Source: Bacteroidaceae bacterium
GTDB taxonomy: Bacteria; Bacteroidota; Bacteroidia; Bacteroidales; Bacteroidaceae
Length of the DNA stretch: 64,000 bases
NCBI GenBank assembly: GCA_017448825.1
Contig: JAFSKR010000044.1
Location: forward strand, 31,884 to 95,883
Direction of reading: 5' to 3'
Positions within the stretch are counted from its first letter, which is position 1. Each line of letters starts with the position of its first letter. Below the pieces are notes generated by a model. It was not told the origin of the DNA. It ran no database searches and saw nothing but the letters and a program-made list of their open reading frames with translations. Below, piece after piece: positions 7,555-16,576 of the stretch. Made by a program: the position numbers and the translations under genes.

Positions 7555-8703
7555 CTACTTGATTTTCTTTATATCGTTGTTAAACATGAAGTTCTTCTGT
7601 TGCGCCCATGCCTTGAAGTCGTCGGCGGTTGTGGTTTGCAGGGCAGCACCGAAGTGGTCTTTCTTATAGTTGCGCCAAGGCAGGAAGTAGCATACGGGAT
7701 ATTGCTCGATGACGGGCTTGAACACGCGCTGCCACCACGTGGCGTCGGGTGAGTTCTGATAGCCACATTCAGTCAAGGCGATGAGTTTGCCATGCTGCTG
7801 AGCGATGGAGGTGATGAGGGCAAGGTCGGCATTGAGCGATGTTACGAAGTCTGCTTCCGTGCCCCACTGGTAGGCATCCTCGCCGATGAGGTCGATGCGG
7901 TCGTCACCCGGATAGCGTTTCAACCATGCCTCTTCTGTCCAGTTGCCTTGCAGGTTGGGCGAGTACGACCACAGCAGGTTGGTGGGCAACACGTTGTTGA
8001 TGTAGTCTTGTGTCATGTTCCACAGCGCATGAAACTCTTCGTCGCTGCACAGGTTCTGTCCCCACCAGAACCACGAACCGTTATTCTCGTGGTAGGGACG
8101 GAAGATGACGGGAATGGGGTTGCCTTTCGCATCCTTCAGCGTCAGCAGAAAGTCTGCCACACGCTTCAACCATCCCATGTATTTGGCGTGATGGCTACCT
8201 CCAGGAAGGATGCTCTTGACGGTGGTCTTCGGGTCAATCACTTGTTTCGCAAGGGCATCCTGCCCAATCTTCTTTAAGGCAGCCACTGCCTCGTTGTAAG
8301 CGGTGGTGTCATTCTGTATCCATGCTGTTGTGCCCAACAACGGATTGCGTGGATGCCACGAGATAGTGATGATGCCGCCACGCTGATGGTGAGCGATGAT
8401 TTCTTCGTGAATGCGCTGGAAGGGTACGCTGTCAAGATTCTTCGCGTCACCCATCTCGATGCCGCCTAGGTCGAAGCCCATCACGGCAGGATAGTCGCCC
8501 ACGAGTTCCTTGGTGTCAGAACGTCCCAAGTCCCAATCCCATGTGAGTCCATAGAAAGGGTCGTCTTGGTGACCATACATATAGCCTTTTTTCTGCAATT
8601 TTTGCAGACGCTCCAGCAGTTGTTGAGCAGGGGTTTTCGTCGCTGCCTGCAAACTGCAAGTCATTGCCATTGCCACAGCCAGTATAACCATTTTCATTTT
8701 CAT
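7555..8703 (-). CDS. Beta-1,4-mannanase, GH26
   Basis: This 382-residue enzyme hydrolyses beta-1,4-mannan, probably to mannobiose. A signal peptide (about 1-21, ending LQAA) places it in the periplasm or outside. GH26 landmarks are GYMYGHQDDPFYG (40-52), ISWHPRNP (114-121), FRPYHENNGSWFWWG (201-215; acid/base E206), YSPNLQGNW (247-255) and LTECGYQNS (310-318; nucleophile E312). The length is that of a single catalytic domain with no added binding module. It is the first gene of the mannan operon, with a promoter-like TAACTTTG at 8750-8757. A Bacteroides fragilis homologue in the same gene order releases mannobiose, and I infer the same product here. Confidence 0.94.
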   Translation of the reverse strand: MKMKMVILAVAMAMTCSLQAATKTPAQQLLERLQKLQKKGYMYGHQDDPFYGLTWDWDLGRSDTKELVGDYPAVMGFDLGGIEMGDAKNLDSVPFQRIHEEIIAHHQRGGIITISWHPRNPLLGTTAWIQNDTTAYNEAVAALKKIGQDALAKQVIDPKTTVKSILPGGSHHAKYMGWLKRVADFLLTLKDAKGNPIPVIFRPYHENNGSWFWWGQNLCSDEEFHALWNMTQDYINNVLPTNLLWSYSPNLQGNWTEEAWLKRYPGDDRIDLIGEDAYQWGTEADFVTSLNADLALITSIAQQHGKLIALTECGYQNSPDATWWQRVFKPVIEQYPVCYFLPWRNYKKDHFGAALQTTTADDFKAWAQQKNFMFNNDIKKIK

Positions 8704-8749
8704 AATTGGTATTGATTTTGTTAGTTTACTTTTTGTACGATATCAAGTG

Positions 8750-8757
8750 CAAAGTTA
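8750..8757 (-). promoter_or_regulatory. -7 promoter element of the galactomannan operon
   Basis: TAACTTTG on the minus strand matches TAnnTTTG and is about 47 bp ahead of the GH26 start. No clear -33 TTTG is visible, so activation by a regulator is plausible. Confidence 0.5.
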
Positions 8758-9003
8758 CACCATTCCTGTTGACCATCCTTTGCCTTTATTATCCAATATT
8801 TGTATTTTTCAAGAAAAATGCTTCTTATGGAGCAAGTGACACTCCCTGCATCTTATTAGAATGACTTCCCGTATGTTATTTATTTCATATCGGGCAAATG
8901 AATGTTTTCACATCCCTGTAGCGTATAACATGACATTTTCGTGTTGTCAAACTCTTATTGGGGGGGATTTGTCGTTAGGAGCAAGAATAGTTTGGTGTAG
9001 AAA
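8758..9003. other. Non-coding interval between the mannan operon and the next gene's terminator
   Basis: About 250 bp of mixed composition, with a G7 run near 8963-8969. I see no convincing ORF, RNA gene or repeat. It probably holds upstream regulatory sequence for the divergently positioned mannan operon promoter. Confidence 0.4.
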
Positions 9004-9037
9004 CAAAAAAAGGGAGGCTCCGATGTCGGAGCCTCCC
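9004..9037 (-). terminator. Rho-independent terminator of the 9189-10505 gene
   Basis: A perfect 12-bp stem (arms 9012-9023 and 9026-9037, GGGAGGCTCCGA) is followed on the minus strand by a run of eight T (9004-9011 as A on the plus strand). Confidence 0.85.
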
Positions 9038-9061
9038 TGAGTCGATTGGAAATTAATTGTT

Positions 9062-9212
9062 TGTACGAAAGTCTTACTTAATAAAGACTTTCTTCACTTA
9101 TCCACCTTTGTGCTTAGCGTCTGCTGGTTCGGGCTTTCTTCGTTGCCCTCCCATCAGCCGAGCACTGCACCCCAGGTGTACGAAAGTCTTACTTAATAAA
9201 GACTTTCTTCAC
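9062..9212 (-). repeat. 36-bp direct repeat of the 3' coding end (9062-9097 and 9177-9212)
   Basis: The last codons of the upstream gene (VKKVFIK and its stop, 9177-9212) recur exactly at 9062-9097, about 80 bp further along the 3' untranslated region. The second copy is preceded in frame by a stop codon, so it is not translated as an extension. It may be a remnant of a duplicated C-terminal tail or of a deleted paralogue. Confidence 0.75.
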
Positions 9213-10505
9213 CTGTCCATTGCTCATCTTCACAACATTCACACCCTTCTGAGGAGCAGCGAGACGTGCGCCAGAGATGGAGTAGTAAGCAGCTGGAGCA
9301 GCAGAGATTGCTGGAGTGCTCGCAATGGCATTTTCAGATGCAGTTGTGATGATAATGGTCATCAAGAATGGGTTAATCGTTACGCTGTAGATGCCAGCAG
9401 GCAGCTTGAAGCTCTGGTCTTCACCTGTCACAAGTGTTGCAGTCTCGTTCAGAGTGCCATAGTCAGAAGTAACGGAGAGACGAGCAGCGTTGAATGTTGT
9501 CCAATCTTCGCTGTTTTCACCCAACTTACAGCTAAACGCAAACCATCCGTTGCCTTCCCAATTATCTTGTACAGAAATAGTGCCTTTGAAAACGCCTTCT
9601 TCTTCGTCATAGGCAAGTTGAAGAGAACCATCAGAAGGATCCCAGCCGTTGCAGCCATCAAGGTTGCCAATGGCATAAATATGGGTGTTGCTAATCACAT
9701 ATTCATCAACGGTTTCTGATGTGAGGAAAACCTGCTTTACGACAATCGTTGTCTCACCATCTGGCACATCGACTTCCTCGGAACTTACATTGATATTTTG
9801 ATAAGCATACTGATTCAGTGTCTGCCAGTCTTCAATGTCAACAACATAGGTCGTTGCCGTGCTAATTTCAATTTGGTGTGAAACCTCTTCGCCATTCTTG
9901 TCAATACCTTGCAATGTCACCTGACCAAGGCCTGTTACAGACGAAATCTCGAAGATGATGGCGTTGAATGCTGTTACGTCGCGGGCCAACCAAGAGCCGT
10001 CCCAACCCCAGTCGCCAGCGGGCAATGCATGGGTGCTGCCATTGTCAAGTACAGCTGTCTTCACAGCAGCCTCTTCCTCGCCTTCACCGTCAGACAGGTA
10101 AATGCGAGTAATCGTGATGGTCGTAGCTGCAGAAGCCTGAAGCGCAATCTGATCAATGGCACTCATGTCTTTGCCTTCGAATGAGCACTCCAAAGAAGTG
10201 ATGCCTACATCACCCCATGCACTCGCTTCACCCACGAGAATTTGTGTATTCACTGTAGTAGGTTCTGCAAACTCAAATACGACCTTCTTCCAGGCAGACC
10301 AGTCGCACTTGCCTTCATCTGTGGCTAACCATGCGGCAAGACCACCCCAAGATACGGCATTGAACGTGATGCTGCCATCCTCGTTATTTGTCAGACTCTC
10401 TGCTGAATTCCACGTATAAGTGAACTTTGCAGTGATGTCTTCTGTGGTAGCATTTGCTGCAAGAGCAACAACTACCATTGCCAAAGAAAGTAAAATTTTC
10501 TTCAT
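9189..10505 (-). CDS. Secreted multidomain beta-sandwich protein with SusE/F-like domain and sorting tail
   Basis: A 438-residue exported protein of unknown function. A signal peptide (1-19, ending ALAANA) is followed by two jelly-roll-like segments (about 20-135 and 140-275). These have carbohydrate-binding style text such as WKKVVFEFAEPTTVNTQILV and WGWDGSWLARDVTAFNAIIF. A third segment (about 276-385: THIYAIGNLDGCNGWDPSDG ... FKGTISV ... LPAGIYSVTINP) resembles the SusE/SusF starch-binding fold. The C-terminus (YYSISGARLAAPQKGVNVVK then VKKVFIK) looks like a type-A C-terminal sorting tail. The gene stands alone with its own terminator and a near-consensus -7 element (TTACTTTG, 10561-10568). 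A glycan-binding role is inferred from fold-like patterns only. Confidence 0.7.
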   Translation of the reverse strand: MKKILLSLAMVVVALAANATTEDITAKFTYTWNSAESLTNNEDGSITFNAVSWGGLAAWLATDEGKCDWSAWKKVVFEFAEPTTVNTQILVGEASAWGDVGITSLECSFEGKDMSAIDQIALQASAATTITITRIYLSDGEGEEEAAVKTAVLDNGSTHALPAGDWGWDGSWLARDVTAFNAIIFEISSVTGLGQVTLQGIDKNGEEVSHQIEISTATTYVVDIEDWQTLNQYAYQNINVSSEEVDVPDGETTIVVKQVFLTSETVDEYVISNTHIYAIGNLDGCNGWDPSDGSLQLAYDEEEGVFKGTISVQDNWEGNGWFAFSCKLGENSEDWTTFNAARLSVTSDYGTLNETATLVTGEDQSFKLPAGIYSVTINPFLMTIIITTASENAIASTPAISAAPAAYYSISGARLAAPQKGVNVVKMSNGQVKKVFIK

Positions 10506-10653
10506 AAGCTAAAAAAAATTAGTTGGTTAATAAATTTGTTAGAAAAGTTGTTCTTTTGTGCAAAGTAACGATTTTTATTTGATTCAAACAAGGTTTTGGG
10601 TAGCAAAAGGTCAAGATAGTACATGAAAAAGTTATAATTTGCATAGTGAATGC

Positions 10654-10683
10654 TTGTTTAATCTTTCTTTTTTTGTAATTTTG
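10654..10683 (+). promoter_or_regulatory. Promoter of the plus-strand membrane/CxxCH pair
   Basis: TTG (10654-10656), a 19-bp spacer and TAATTTTG (10676-10683) match the Bacteroidota -33/-7 pattern. The ATG at 10692 would be almost at the transcript 5' end. The message may thus be leaderless, or start at a later ATG (10740). Confidence 0.6.
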
Positions 10684-10691
10684 CCAGTGAT

Positions 10692-12173
10692 ATGCGATTT
10701 GACAATAAAACACATAGCGTGAGGAAACTGCTGAAACCAATGCTCATCCTCCTGTGGGGTGTGGGATGTTTCCTGTTCTTCCAGATGAAGTATCCATACC
10801 ACTTCTTCTATCAAGAACAGAACCAACTCTTCTTGTTGGATGAGAACTATGTGCTTTCCTATTTCGATAAACCGGCATGGGTTGCTTGTCTGGTGGGCGA
10901 TTTCCTCACTCAGTTCTACTATTATCTTTATGCAGGGCCTGCCATCTTGACGACTGTGCTGTTGTTGCTGGGCGACCTCGTCAGACGAAGTCTCGACCGT
11001 TGTTTCAGTTATAGTGTACATAAAACGTTGGTCAGTTGGGGCAGTTTTGTCCTTGCACTGGTACTGATGACGTTGGAGGCGCGGCTCTCGCTCTATGAGG
11101 CATACCGATTGAGTGGTATTGTGGCGTTGACGGGTGGTGTTGCGTTGTGGTTGTTGCACGATGGACTTTGTGACAAGATTCCGTATTGGTGGATGCGTAC
11201 ACTCACGCTCTTCCTTTCCTCGTCACTGGCATTCTGGATGTTTGGCTGTGGCTATTTGGCACTCTTCTTGTTGGAGATGCTGAGAATCCTGCTGCCCACC
11301 TTCCGATTAAGACGACGTTATTGGGCGATTATACCTTTATTGTTGGTGGCACTGTTGCCCAATTTGCTGCTTCCGAAAGTGTCGGAGCATTATTGTCTTG
11401 GCAAGAAGGTCACATTGCTCTATCCTGGCGAAAGGAAATGGGTGGATGAATCGGCTGCGATGATGTTGGAGCGTAATTTCGCCTACGATAACGAATACTA
11501 CTTCGGTCACTATGAGAAGGTGGTGCAGATGTATGAGTCGAACACCGAACCCGAGACGGAGGAGATGTGTTTCTTCTATTGCCTCTCGCTGGCACAGCTC
11601 AATCTGCTGCCCGACCGCCTGATGACGATGGAACGACCGATTTTGGGTACGTTCTACAAAATTGGGCCTGAGACCCCGCTCTACACCATCAAGATGATAA
11701 ATGAACTGTATTATCTGTTGGGTGATATGACCTATGCCGAGCGTGCAGCCCTGCTGGCCAACACGTTCTCTCCCAATGGACGGAACGTGCGCATGGTCAA
11801 GCGGTTGGTGGAGGTGAACTTGGTGAAGGACGACATCCCAGCTGCGATGAAGTATTTGCGACTGTTGAGCAAGACGTGGGTCTATCGGCAGTGGGCTTCC
11901 GACCACACACCTGGCACGATGTCCGAGAAGGTGAAGGCAGAGATAGCGTATAAGCAGAAATATCTCAATCAGAGTGACCACATCCGTGTGGGCGACGATT
12001 GTTATACGATTCTTACGCAGTTGCTTGACAGCAACCCTGATAACATCGTGGCACTTGACTTCCTGCTGTGCAGCGACATCGTGGCTCGGCAGAAAAAAGT
12101 GTTCCTTCGTGATTACCAGCAATATGGTCCACGAAACAAAGCACTCTATCAACAAGCATTGACTCTCGAATAA
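10692..12173 (+). CDS. Polytopic membrane protein, DUF6057-like, copy 1
   Basis: A 493-residue protein with a conserved opening helix followed by an aromatic amphipathic stretch (KYPYHFFYQEQNQLFLLDEN), then about seven hydrophobic segments up to residue about 240. A soluble, helix-rich C-terminal half follows, resembling TPR-like repeats. I recall this family as DUF6057 and do not know its function. Two paralogues lie at 15023-16576 and 18056-19672; all share the Y-x-E-Q-x-Q-L-F-L signature near residue 40. Its stop codon overlaps the ATG of the next gene (TAATG), implying translational coupling to the CxxCH lipoprotein. Copy 1 is the most divergent of the three. Confidence 0.7.
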   Translation: MRFDNKTHSVRKLLKPMLILLWGVGCFLFFQMKYPYHFFYQEQNQLFLLDENYVLSYFDKPAWVACLVGDFLTQFYYYLYAGPAILTTVLLLLGDLVRRSLDRCFSYSVHKTLVSWGSFVLALVLMTLEARLSLYEAYRLSGIVALTGGVALWLLHDGLCDKIPYWWMRTLTLFLSSSLAFWMFGCGYLALFLLEMLRILLPTFRLRRRYWAIIPLLLVALLPNLLLPKVSEHYCLGKKVTLLYPGERKWVDESAAMMLERNFAYDNEYYFGHYEKVVQMYESNTEPETEEMCFFYCLSLAQLNLLPDRLMTMERPILGTFYKIGPETPLYTIKMINELYYLLGDMTYAERAALLANTFSPNGRNVRMVKRLVEVNLVKDDIPAAMKYLRLLSKTWVYRQWASDHTPGTMSEKVKAEIAYKQKYLNQSDHIRVGDDCYTILTQLLDSNPDNIVALDFLLCSDIVARQKKVFLRDYQQYGPRNKALYQQALTLE

Positions 12174-13612
12174 TGAAATACTGGTTCTACATACTCATCA
12201 CCATTTGGGTTTGCGGCGCTTGTGTACCGTCGCCTGAGCACGTGCAGAAGGTGGACAAAGCGGCACCGATTTATCCAGACTATGCCGATGTGACCATTCC
12301 TGTCAATATCGCGCCCCTGAACTTTCTCTTGCGGGACGATGCCTTGAGTGTGTACGTTTATATAGATAATGTGGTGTTTTACGCTGGGAGAGGGAATGAG
12401 GTGACATTTGACATGGAGGATTGGAAAGCGATGTTGGCAAAGAACGTGGGCAAGTCTGTGGAGGTGAAGGTGGTGGCAAAATATGCTGACGGATGGAAGG
12501 AGTACCGTTCGTTCCGTTGGAAGGTCGTTGCCGATGAGGTGGATCCCTACTTGACTTACCGACTGATAGAGCCAGATTATGAGGTGTTCAACAACTTGGT
12601 GTTGCAAGAACGGTGTGTGGAAAACTTCGATGTGCGTAACTTCAGCGACTATGGTATGGTGGGCAACCGCTGCATGAACTGCCATACGTATGCCAGTCAA
12701 GACCCCTCCACGTCGATGTTTTATCTGCGAGGGGAAGATGGGGGTGCCATCCTTAATGTGGATGGAAAACTGAAGAAGTTGGAACTGAAACGTGAGGATA
12801 TGGTGAGTGGTAGCGTCTATTTTGGTTTCTCACCTTCGGCGCGTTATGTGGTCTTCTCCACCAATGTGATTATTCCGGCTTTCCATGCTCAGGGCAGCAA
12901 GCGCATGGAGGTCTTTGACACCAAGAGTGATGTGTATGTGGCAGACTTGACCGACAGCCGCTTTATCGATAGTCCGTTGCTGGCTGACAGCACCCAACTG
13001 GAGACTTTCCCGACGTTCTCGCCTGATGGCAAGCATATTTATTATTGTACGGCTCACGTGCTCGACTCGTTGGGCGGGTTGACATCGCTAAAGTACAGTC
13101 TGTGTCGGGTGGCTTTCGACGAAGAGAACGGCACGATAGGTACGGAGGTTGATACGGTGTACAATGCCAAGATGATGGGAAAGAGTGTGTGCCATCCTCG
13201 TGTGAGTCCTGATGGACAATATCTTGTCTATACAGTGGCAAATTATGGTACTTTCCCAATATGGCATCGGGAAGCTGACTTGCAACTGATGAACCTCCAG
13301 ACAGGGGAAATCAACCTGATGGAGGAAGTGAACTCTTCAATGTCTGACACCTACCACTCTTGGTCTTCCAACAGCCGATGGTTGGCTTTTGCCTCGAAGC
13401 GAGACGATGGACTTTACGGCAAAGTCTATTACACCTATATCAACAAAAAAGGCGTGTGCTCGAAGCCTTTTGCCTTGCCTCAAGCACACCCCAGTTTTTA
13501 TGATGATTGTTTGAAATCGTTTAATGCCCCCGAACAGGGGAAAGGTCGTCTGCCGTTTTCCATCACGGACGTACACCAAGTGCTATCCGCTTCTCCGACA
13601 AAATTTCAGTAG
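12173..13612 (+). CDS. CxxCH beta-propeller (TolB/PD40-like) lipoprotein, copy 1
   Basis: A 479-residue predicted lipoprotein (lipobox CGAC, Cys17). A shared N-terminal motif APIYPDYADVTIPVNIAP (31-48) precedes a beta-rich domain. A single haem-type motif CMNCH (167-171) follows, then TolB/PD40 propeller blades such as FSPSARYVVFSTN, TFSPDGKHIYYC, VSPDGQYLVYTVANYGTFPIW and WSSNSRWLAFASKRDDGLYG. Paralogues at 13563-15026 and 16573-18045 keep the CxxCH. The C-terminus after SFNAPE departs from the paralogues, because the last 16 codons are read antisense through the end of the convergent copy (50-bp overlap). A rearranged 3' end is likely. Function unknown; covalent haem attachment is possible but unproven. 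Confidence 0.75.
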   Translation: MKYWFYILITIWVCGACVPSPEHVQKVDKAAPIYPDYADVTIPVNIAPLNFLLRDDALSVYVYIDNVVFYAGRGNEVTFDMEDWKAMLAKNVGKSVEVKVVAKYADGWKEYRSFRWKVVADEVDPYLTYRLIEPDYEVFNNLVLQERCVENFDVRNFSDYGMVGNRCMNCHTYASQDPSTSMFYLRGEDGGAILNVDGKLKKLELKREDMVSGSVYFGFSPSARYVVFSTNVIIPAFHAQGSKRMEVFDTKSDVYVADLTDSRFIDSPLLADSTQLETFPTFSPDGKHIYYCTAHVLDSLGGLTSLKYSLCRVAFDEENGTIGTEVDTVYNAKMMGKSVCHPRVSPDGQYLVYTVANYGTFPIWHREADLQLMNLQTGEINLMEEVNSSMSDTYHSWSSNSRWLAFASKRDDGLYGKVYYTYINKKGVCSKPFALPQAHPSFYDDCLKSFNAPEQGKGRLPFSITDVHQVLSASPTKFQ

Positions 13613-15026
13613 CGGTTTGTCGCTGGTCGATGTCCACTTTTTCTTTCGTGAAGTCAGGTACATTATAACTGTACATCAGCCGCTCGTAGAAGTGGCGAGG
13701 GACTTTCTGTGGTAAGAGGAACGGCTTGGTCGCTTTCCCCGTTTCGTCAATGGACGAGAGGTAGAGTCGCGTGTAAAGTCCGTCGCCTCGGCGTGAAGAG
13801 AAGACGAACCAACGTGAGTTTTCGCTCCAGTTGTGGTAACTCTCTGTATTGTCGCTGTTCACTTCGTTCAAAGCCTTCGTTTCCCCTGTCTGCAAATTCA
13901 TGAGCCAAAGGTCAGCCTCTTGGTGCCAAATGGGGAAAGTTCCATAGTCGGCAAGGGTGTACATCAACCACTTGCCGTCGTAAGATGGCTTGGGAAAGGC
14001 GATGCTCATGCTGTCAGCCTCGGCGTTGAGCAGCGTATCTACCGTTTCGCCATAGCGACCAGTTTGGGCATCGAAAGCGATGGAGCAGAGGTTGTAGCGT
14101 ACCTGTTTCAACGCCTGCGGATAACTTCTCTTCAAAGTTGTACAGAAGTAGAGTGTCTTGCCGTCGGGTGAAAAGGCTGGGTAGGTCTCATTGCTCTCTT
14201 TCCGGGTCAATAGTGGTGAGAGCAGGAGTTCGTTGGTTTCTGTGTCAAGGATTTGTAGGTCGCTTTCATGGTCGAAGACCTCAATGCGCTTTTCCTTGGT
14301 CATGTGGAAACCTTGCCGTGTGGTGTTGGTGGAGAATGCCACATAACGTCCGTCAGGATGCCAATATGGATAAACACAAAGTCCCAGTGTTTTGTCGGTC
14401 TTGGTGTTCAGCAGTGCTCGTTTACCATCTTTCTGCACCACGGTGGCACTGTTGGCACCACGTACATGAAAAAGAAATGCTTCCGGGTTGGTGCGGTTGC
14501 TGGTATGGCAGTTCACGCATGCTCCAGGTGTACGTGTGTTCACCATTATCTCATACTCGTCGAAGGTACTAAGGTCACGCTGATACAGCCCCATCTGGCT
14601 ATATACTTCATAGCCAGGTGCCACACGTCGATAGGTTAAGCCCCACTCGTCCAGCGGATGCTTGCTCACATACATCTTGAAGTCTTGATATTGAATCCAT
14701 TGCCCCTCCTTTTCCACACAGAGGGTGAAAGTCAGTTCGCCGCCTTGGTTGTTTGCCACCAGTTCATGCCACAGGTCAAGGTCGAAGTCTATCGTGCTCC
14801 CTTGGCAGTGCAGGCTGCCGCCCTTGCTACCCTTTACGGTCACATCGAGCCGCTGATAGTCACCGCCCTCATAGTCGAAATTCATGGGGGCAATGCCTAC
14901 GGGAATCGTCACATCCACGTAGTCGGGATAGATGGGTGGCAGTTCTCCCGCCTGTTTCGGGTTCTTCACCTGATGGGTACACGCCACCAGCAGGAGCAAG
15001 AGCCAATAGTGTATCGTTCTTTTCAT
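13563..15026 (-). CDS. CxxCH beta-propeller (TolB/PD40-like) lipoprotein, copy 2
   Basis: A 487-residue lipoprotein (LLVAC, Cys16) with the family motif PIYPDYVDVTIPVGIAPMNF (31-50), CVNCH (170-174) and propeller blades (for example WHPDGRYVAFSTN, FSPDGKTLYFC, YDGKWLMYTLADYGTFPIWH, WSENSRWFVFSSRRGDGLY). It is the last gene of a five-gene minus-strand operon. Its ATG overlaps the stop of the membrane-protein partner (ATGA). It ends convergently with copy 1, overlapping by 50 bp. The strictly kept Cys-x-x-Cys-His in an otherwise variable region argues for a real cofactor or metal site. The biochemical role is unknown. Confidence 0.78.
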   Translation of the reverse strand: MKRTIHYWLLLLLVACTHQVKNPKQAGELPPIYPDYVDVTIPVGIAPMNFDYEGGDYQRLDVTVKGSKGGSLHCQGSTIDFDLDLWHELVANNQGGELTFTLCVEKEGQWIQYQDFKMYVSKHPLDEWGLTYRRVAPGYEVYSQMGLYQRDLSTFDEYEIMVNTRTPGACVNCHTSNRTNPEAFLFHVRGANSATVVQKDGKRALLNTKTDKTLGLCVYPYWHPDGRYVAFSTNTTRQGFHMTKEKRIEVFDHESDLQILDTETNELLLSPLLTRKESNETYPAFSPDGKTLYFCTTLKRSYPQALKQVRYNLCSIAFDAQTGRYGETVDTLLNAEADSMSIAFPKPSYDGKWLMYTLADYGTFPIWHQEADLWLMNLQTGETKALNEVNSDNTESYHNWSENSRWFVFSSRRGDGLYTRLYLSSIDETGKATKPFLLPQKVPRHFYERLMYSYNVPDFTKEKVDIDQRQTATEILSEKRIALGVRP

Positions 15027-16576
15027 GGTTTCTTTTCGTTGAGGGTTTTCTGTACAAAGTCTTTGTACATCAAGTATTTTTGCTGATTGCCTTCCAGTTG
15101 AGGCAGGAGCAGAAGATACTGCATGGCGAGGAAGTTTTGGGAGTTCTGTAGGACGAGTTGCCCCATCACTTTGTCTATCTCTTGTTCACTGAATAAGAAG
15201 TCTTTCTCTAATTGGAAACGGCGCATCTGCCCATAAACAGGATGGTTATTGATGGCATCTTCGTTGCCTAACAGACGCATCGTCTCGTCTGCCCACCTCT
15301 TGTAGAAGAGGGTCTTCTGCAAGAGTTTCAAGTACTTACCAGCCACGTCATACTGCCCATTGATGAGGTTGGTCTCTGCCAGTCGTTTGAGCAGACGCGC
15401 GCTCTTGGTGTTGTCAGGAATGGCTTCCATTGCCTCAAAGTCAAACTGTTGGGCAGTATTCACCAGTCCCAGATGATAGTATATTTCGGCTGTCATAAGT
15501 GACGATTCAAAGTTCATGTTGAACGAAGGGAATACCCCCTCTCTTCCGTTCTGATAGAACTGCATGGCACGGCTGTTCATCTCGCCCGTCATGCCCAGTG
15601 CCAAGTTGAGCGAGGCCACGGTGAGTGGGGTGGTGGGGTTCTTTTTCTGAGCCGTGGCGACAATTTTGTCCCACTGCTGTCTTCTGACCATGAAGTCATA
15701 GTGGAGCACTTCGTACTTATCTGTGTCGTAGGCCGTAGGAATGGCAAAGCCCCCCATTGCGGCAACAGCTACAGTAGCCACGACGCCAGCAGCCTGTGCC
15801 CGTTTCCCCTCCAGTTTCGGCAGATGCTGTATCAGTAAGGGCACCAGCACAAAAGCGAGCATGATGATGTAGTGGATGACGGCCACCTCGTAGAGGTTGA
15901 TGTTGTAGTTGATACCGACAAACAGGCGGAACAGAGGGTAGGGCACCCATGGTGCTGTGGCGATGATGCAAGCCACCGAATAGAGGGCGGCACCACTTGC
16001 CAGTGCATAGTTCTTATGGTCAAGCACCTCCTTCAGTGCCACATACAGTCCCAACATCATCACGACGGGACCTGCCAACCAGTGCAGCATTGGCATGGCG
16101 ACCGCTGCATAGAGGATTTTACTCCATGCAGATTGCTTGGCAGGATAAGCTATCATGCTCAACTGTGCCATCAGCAATGCCACCACATACGTGAATTTCA
16201 TGTTCTCATCGCCCATATAGAACCATACCAGCAGCACGGGTACAAACGATAGTGCATACCACACGCTACGACTCTCATCACGCTCACGCTGCCCTAATCT
16301 CCAGACCCCTATTTGCATCAGCACATACACCATAGCAATGATGGCTGCTCCCAACTTTAGGTTGTTGTAGAATTGCACCAAGAATTCTGCCCCATAACGT
16401 GCGATGCCCGCTGGTGTGGTAAGCCGTTCCATGAAGAAATCGTAGTCGAACAGGAAGAGTTGTATCTGTTCATGATAAGCCAATGCTTGTGGATAACGCA
16501 ATGCCCAAAAGCACCACGCCGCTACTGCTAACGCGATAGTCAGCAAGACCTTTCCGTATTTTTTGAGGATATTCAT
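15023..16576 (-). CDS. Polytopic membrane protein, DUF6057-like, copy 2
   Basis: A 517-residue protein from the ATG at 16576; an upstream in-frame start at 16612 would overlap the preceding gene by 40 bp and is less likely. The N-terminal helix is followed by RYPQALAYHEQIQLFLFDYD, then eight or nine membrane segments to about residue 270. A cytoplasmic or periplasmic helical region then ends with KDFLFSEQEIDKVMGQLVLQ. The start codon overlaps the stop of copy 3 of the CxxCH lipoprotein, and its own stop overlaps the start of copy 2 (both ATGA). Such tight coupling suggests a fixed ratio or complex between membrane protein and lipoprotein. No enzymatic motif is recognised. Confidence 0.72.
   Translation of the reverse strand: MNILKKYGKVLLTIALAVAAWCFWALRYPQALAYHEQIQLFLFDYDFFMERLTTPAGIARYGAEFLVQFYNNLKLGAAIIAMVYVLMQIGVWRLGQRERDESRSVWYALSFVPVLLVWFYMGDENMKFTYVVALLMAQLSMIAYPAKQSAWSKILYAAVAMPMLHWLAGPVVMMLGLYVALKEVLDHKNYALASGAALYSVACIIATAPWVPYPLFRLFVGINYNINLYEVAVIHYIIMLAFVLVPLLIQHLPKLEGKRAQAAGVVATVAVAAMGGFAIPTAYDTDKYEVLHYDFMVRRQQWDKIVATAQKKNPTTPLTVASLNLALGMTGEMNSRAMQFYQNGREGVFPSFNMNFESSLMTAEIYYHLGLVNTAQQFDFEAMEAIPDNTKSARLLKRLAETNLINGQYDVAGKYLKLLQKTLFYKRWADETMRLLGNEDAINNHPVYGQMRRFQLEKDFLFSEQEIDKVMGQLVLQNSQNFLAMQYLLLLPQLEGNQQKYLMYKDFVQKTLNEKKP

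Noticed and set aside
9057-9719. 220-residue open frame on the plus strand
   Set aside because: It covers the duplicated tail and the antisense of the secreted protein gene. It has no domain signature or promoter.
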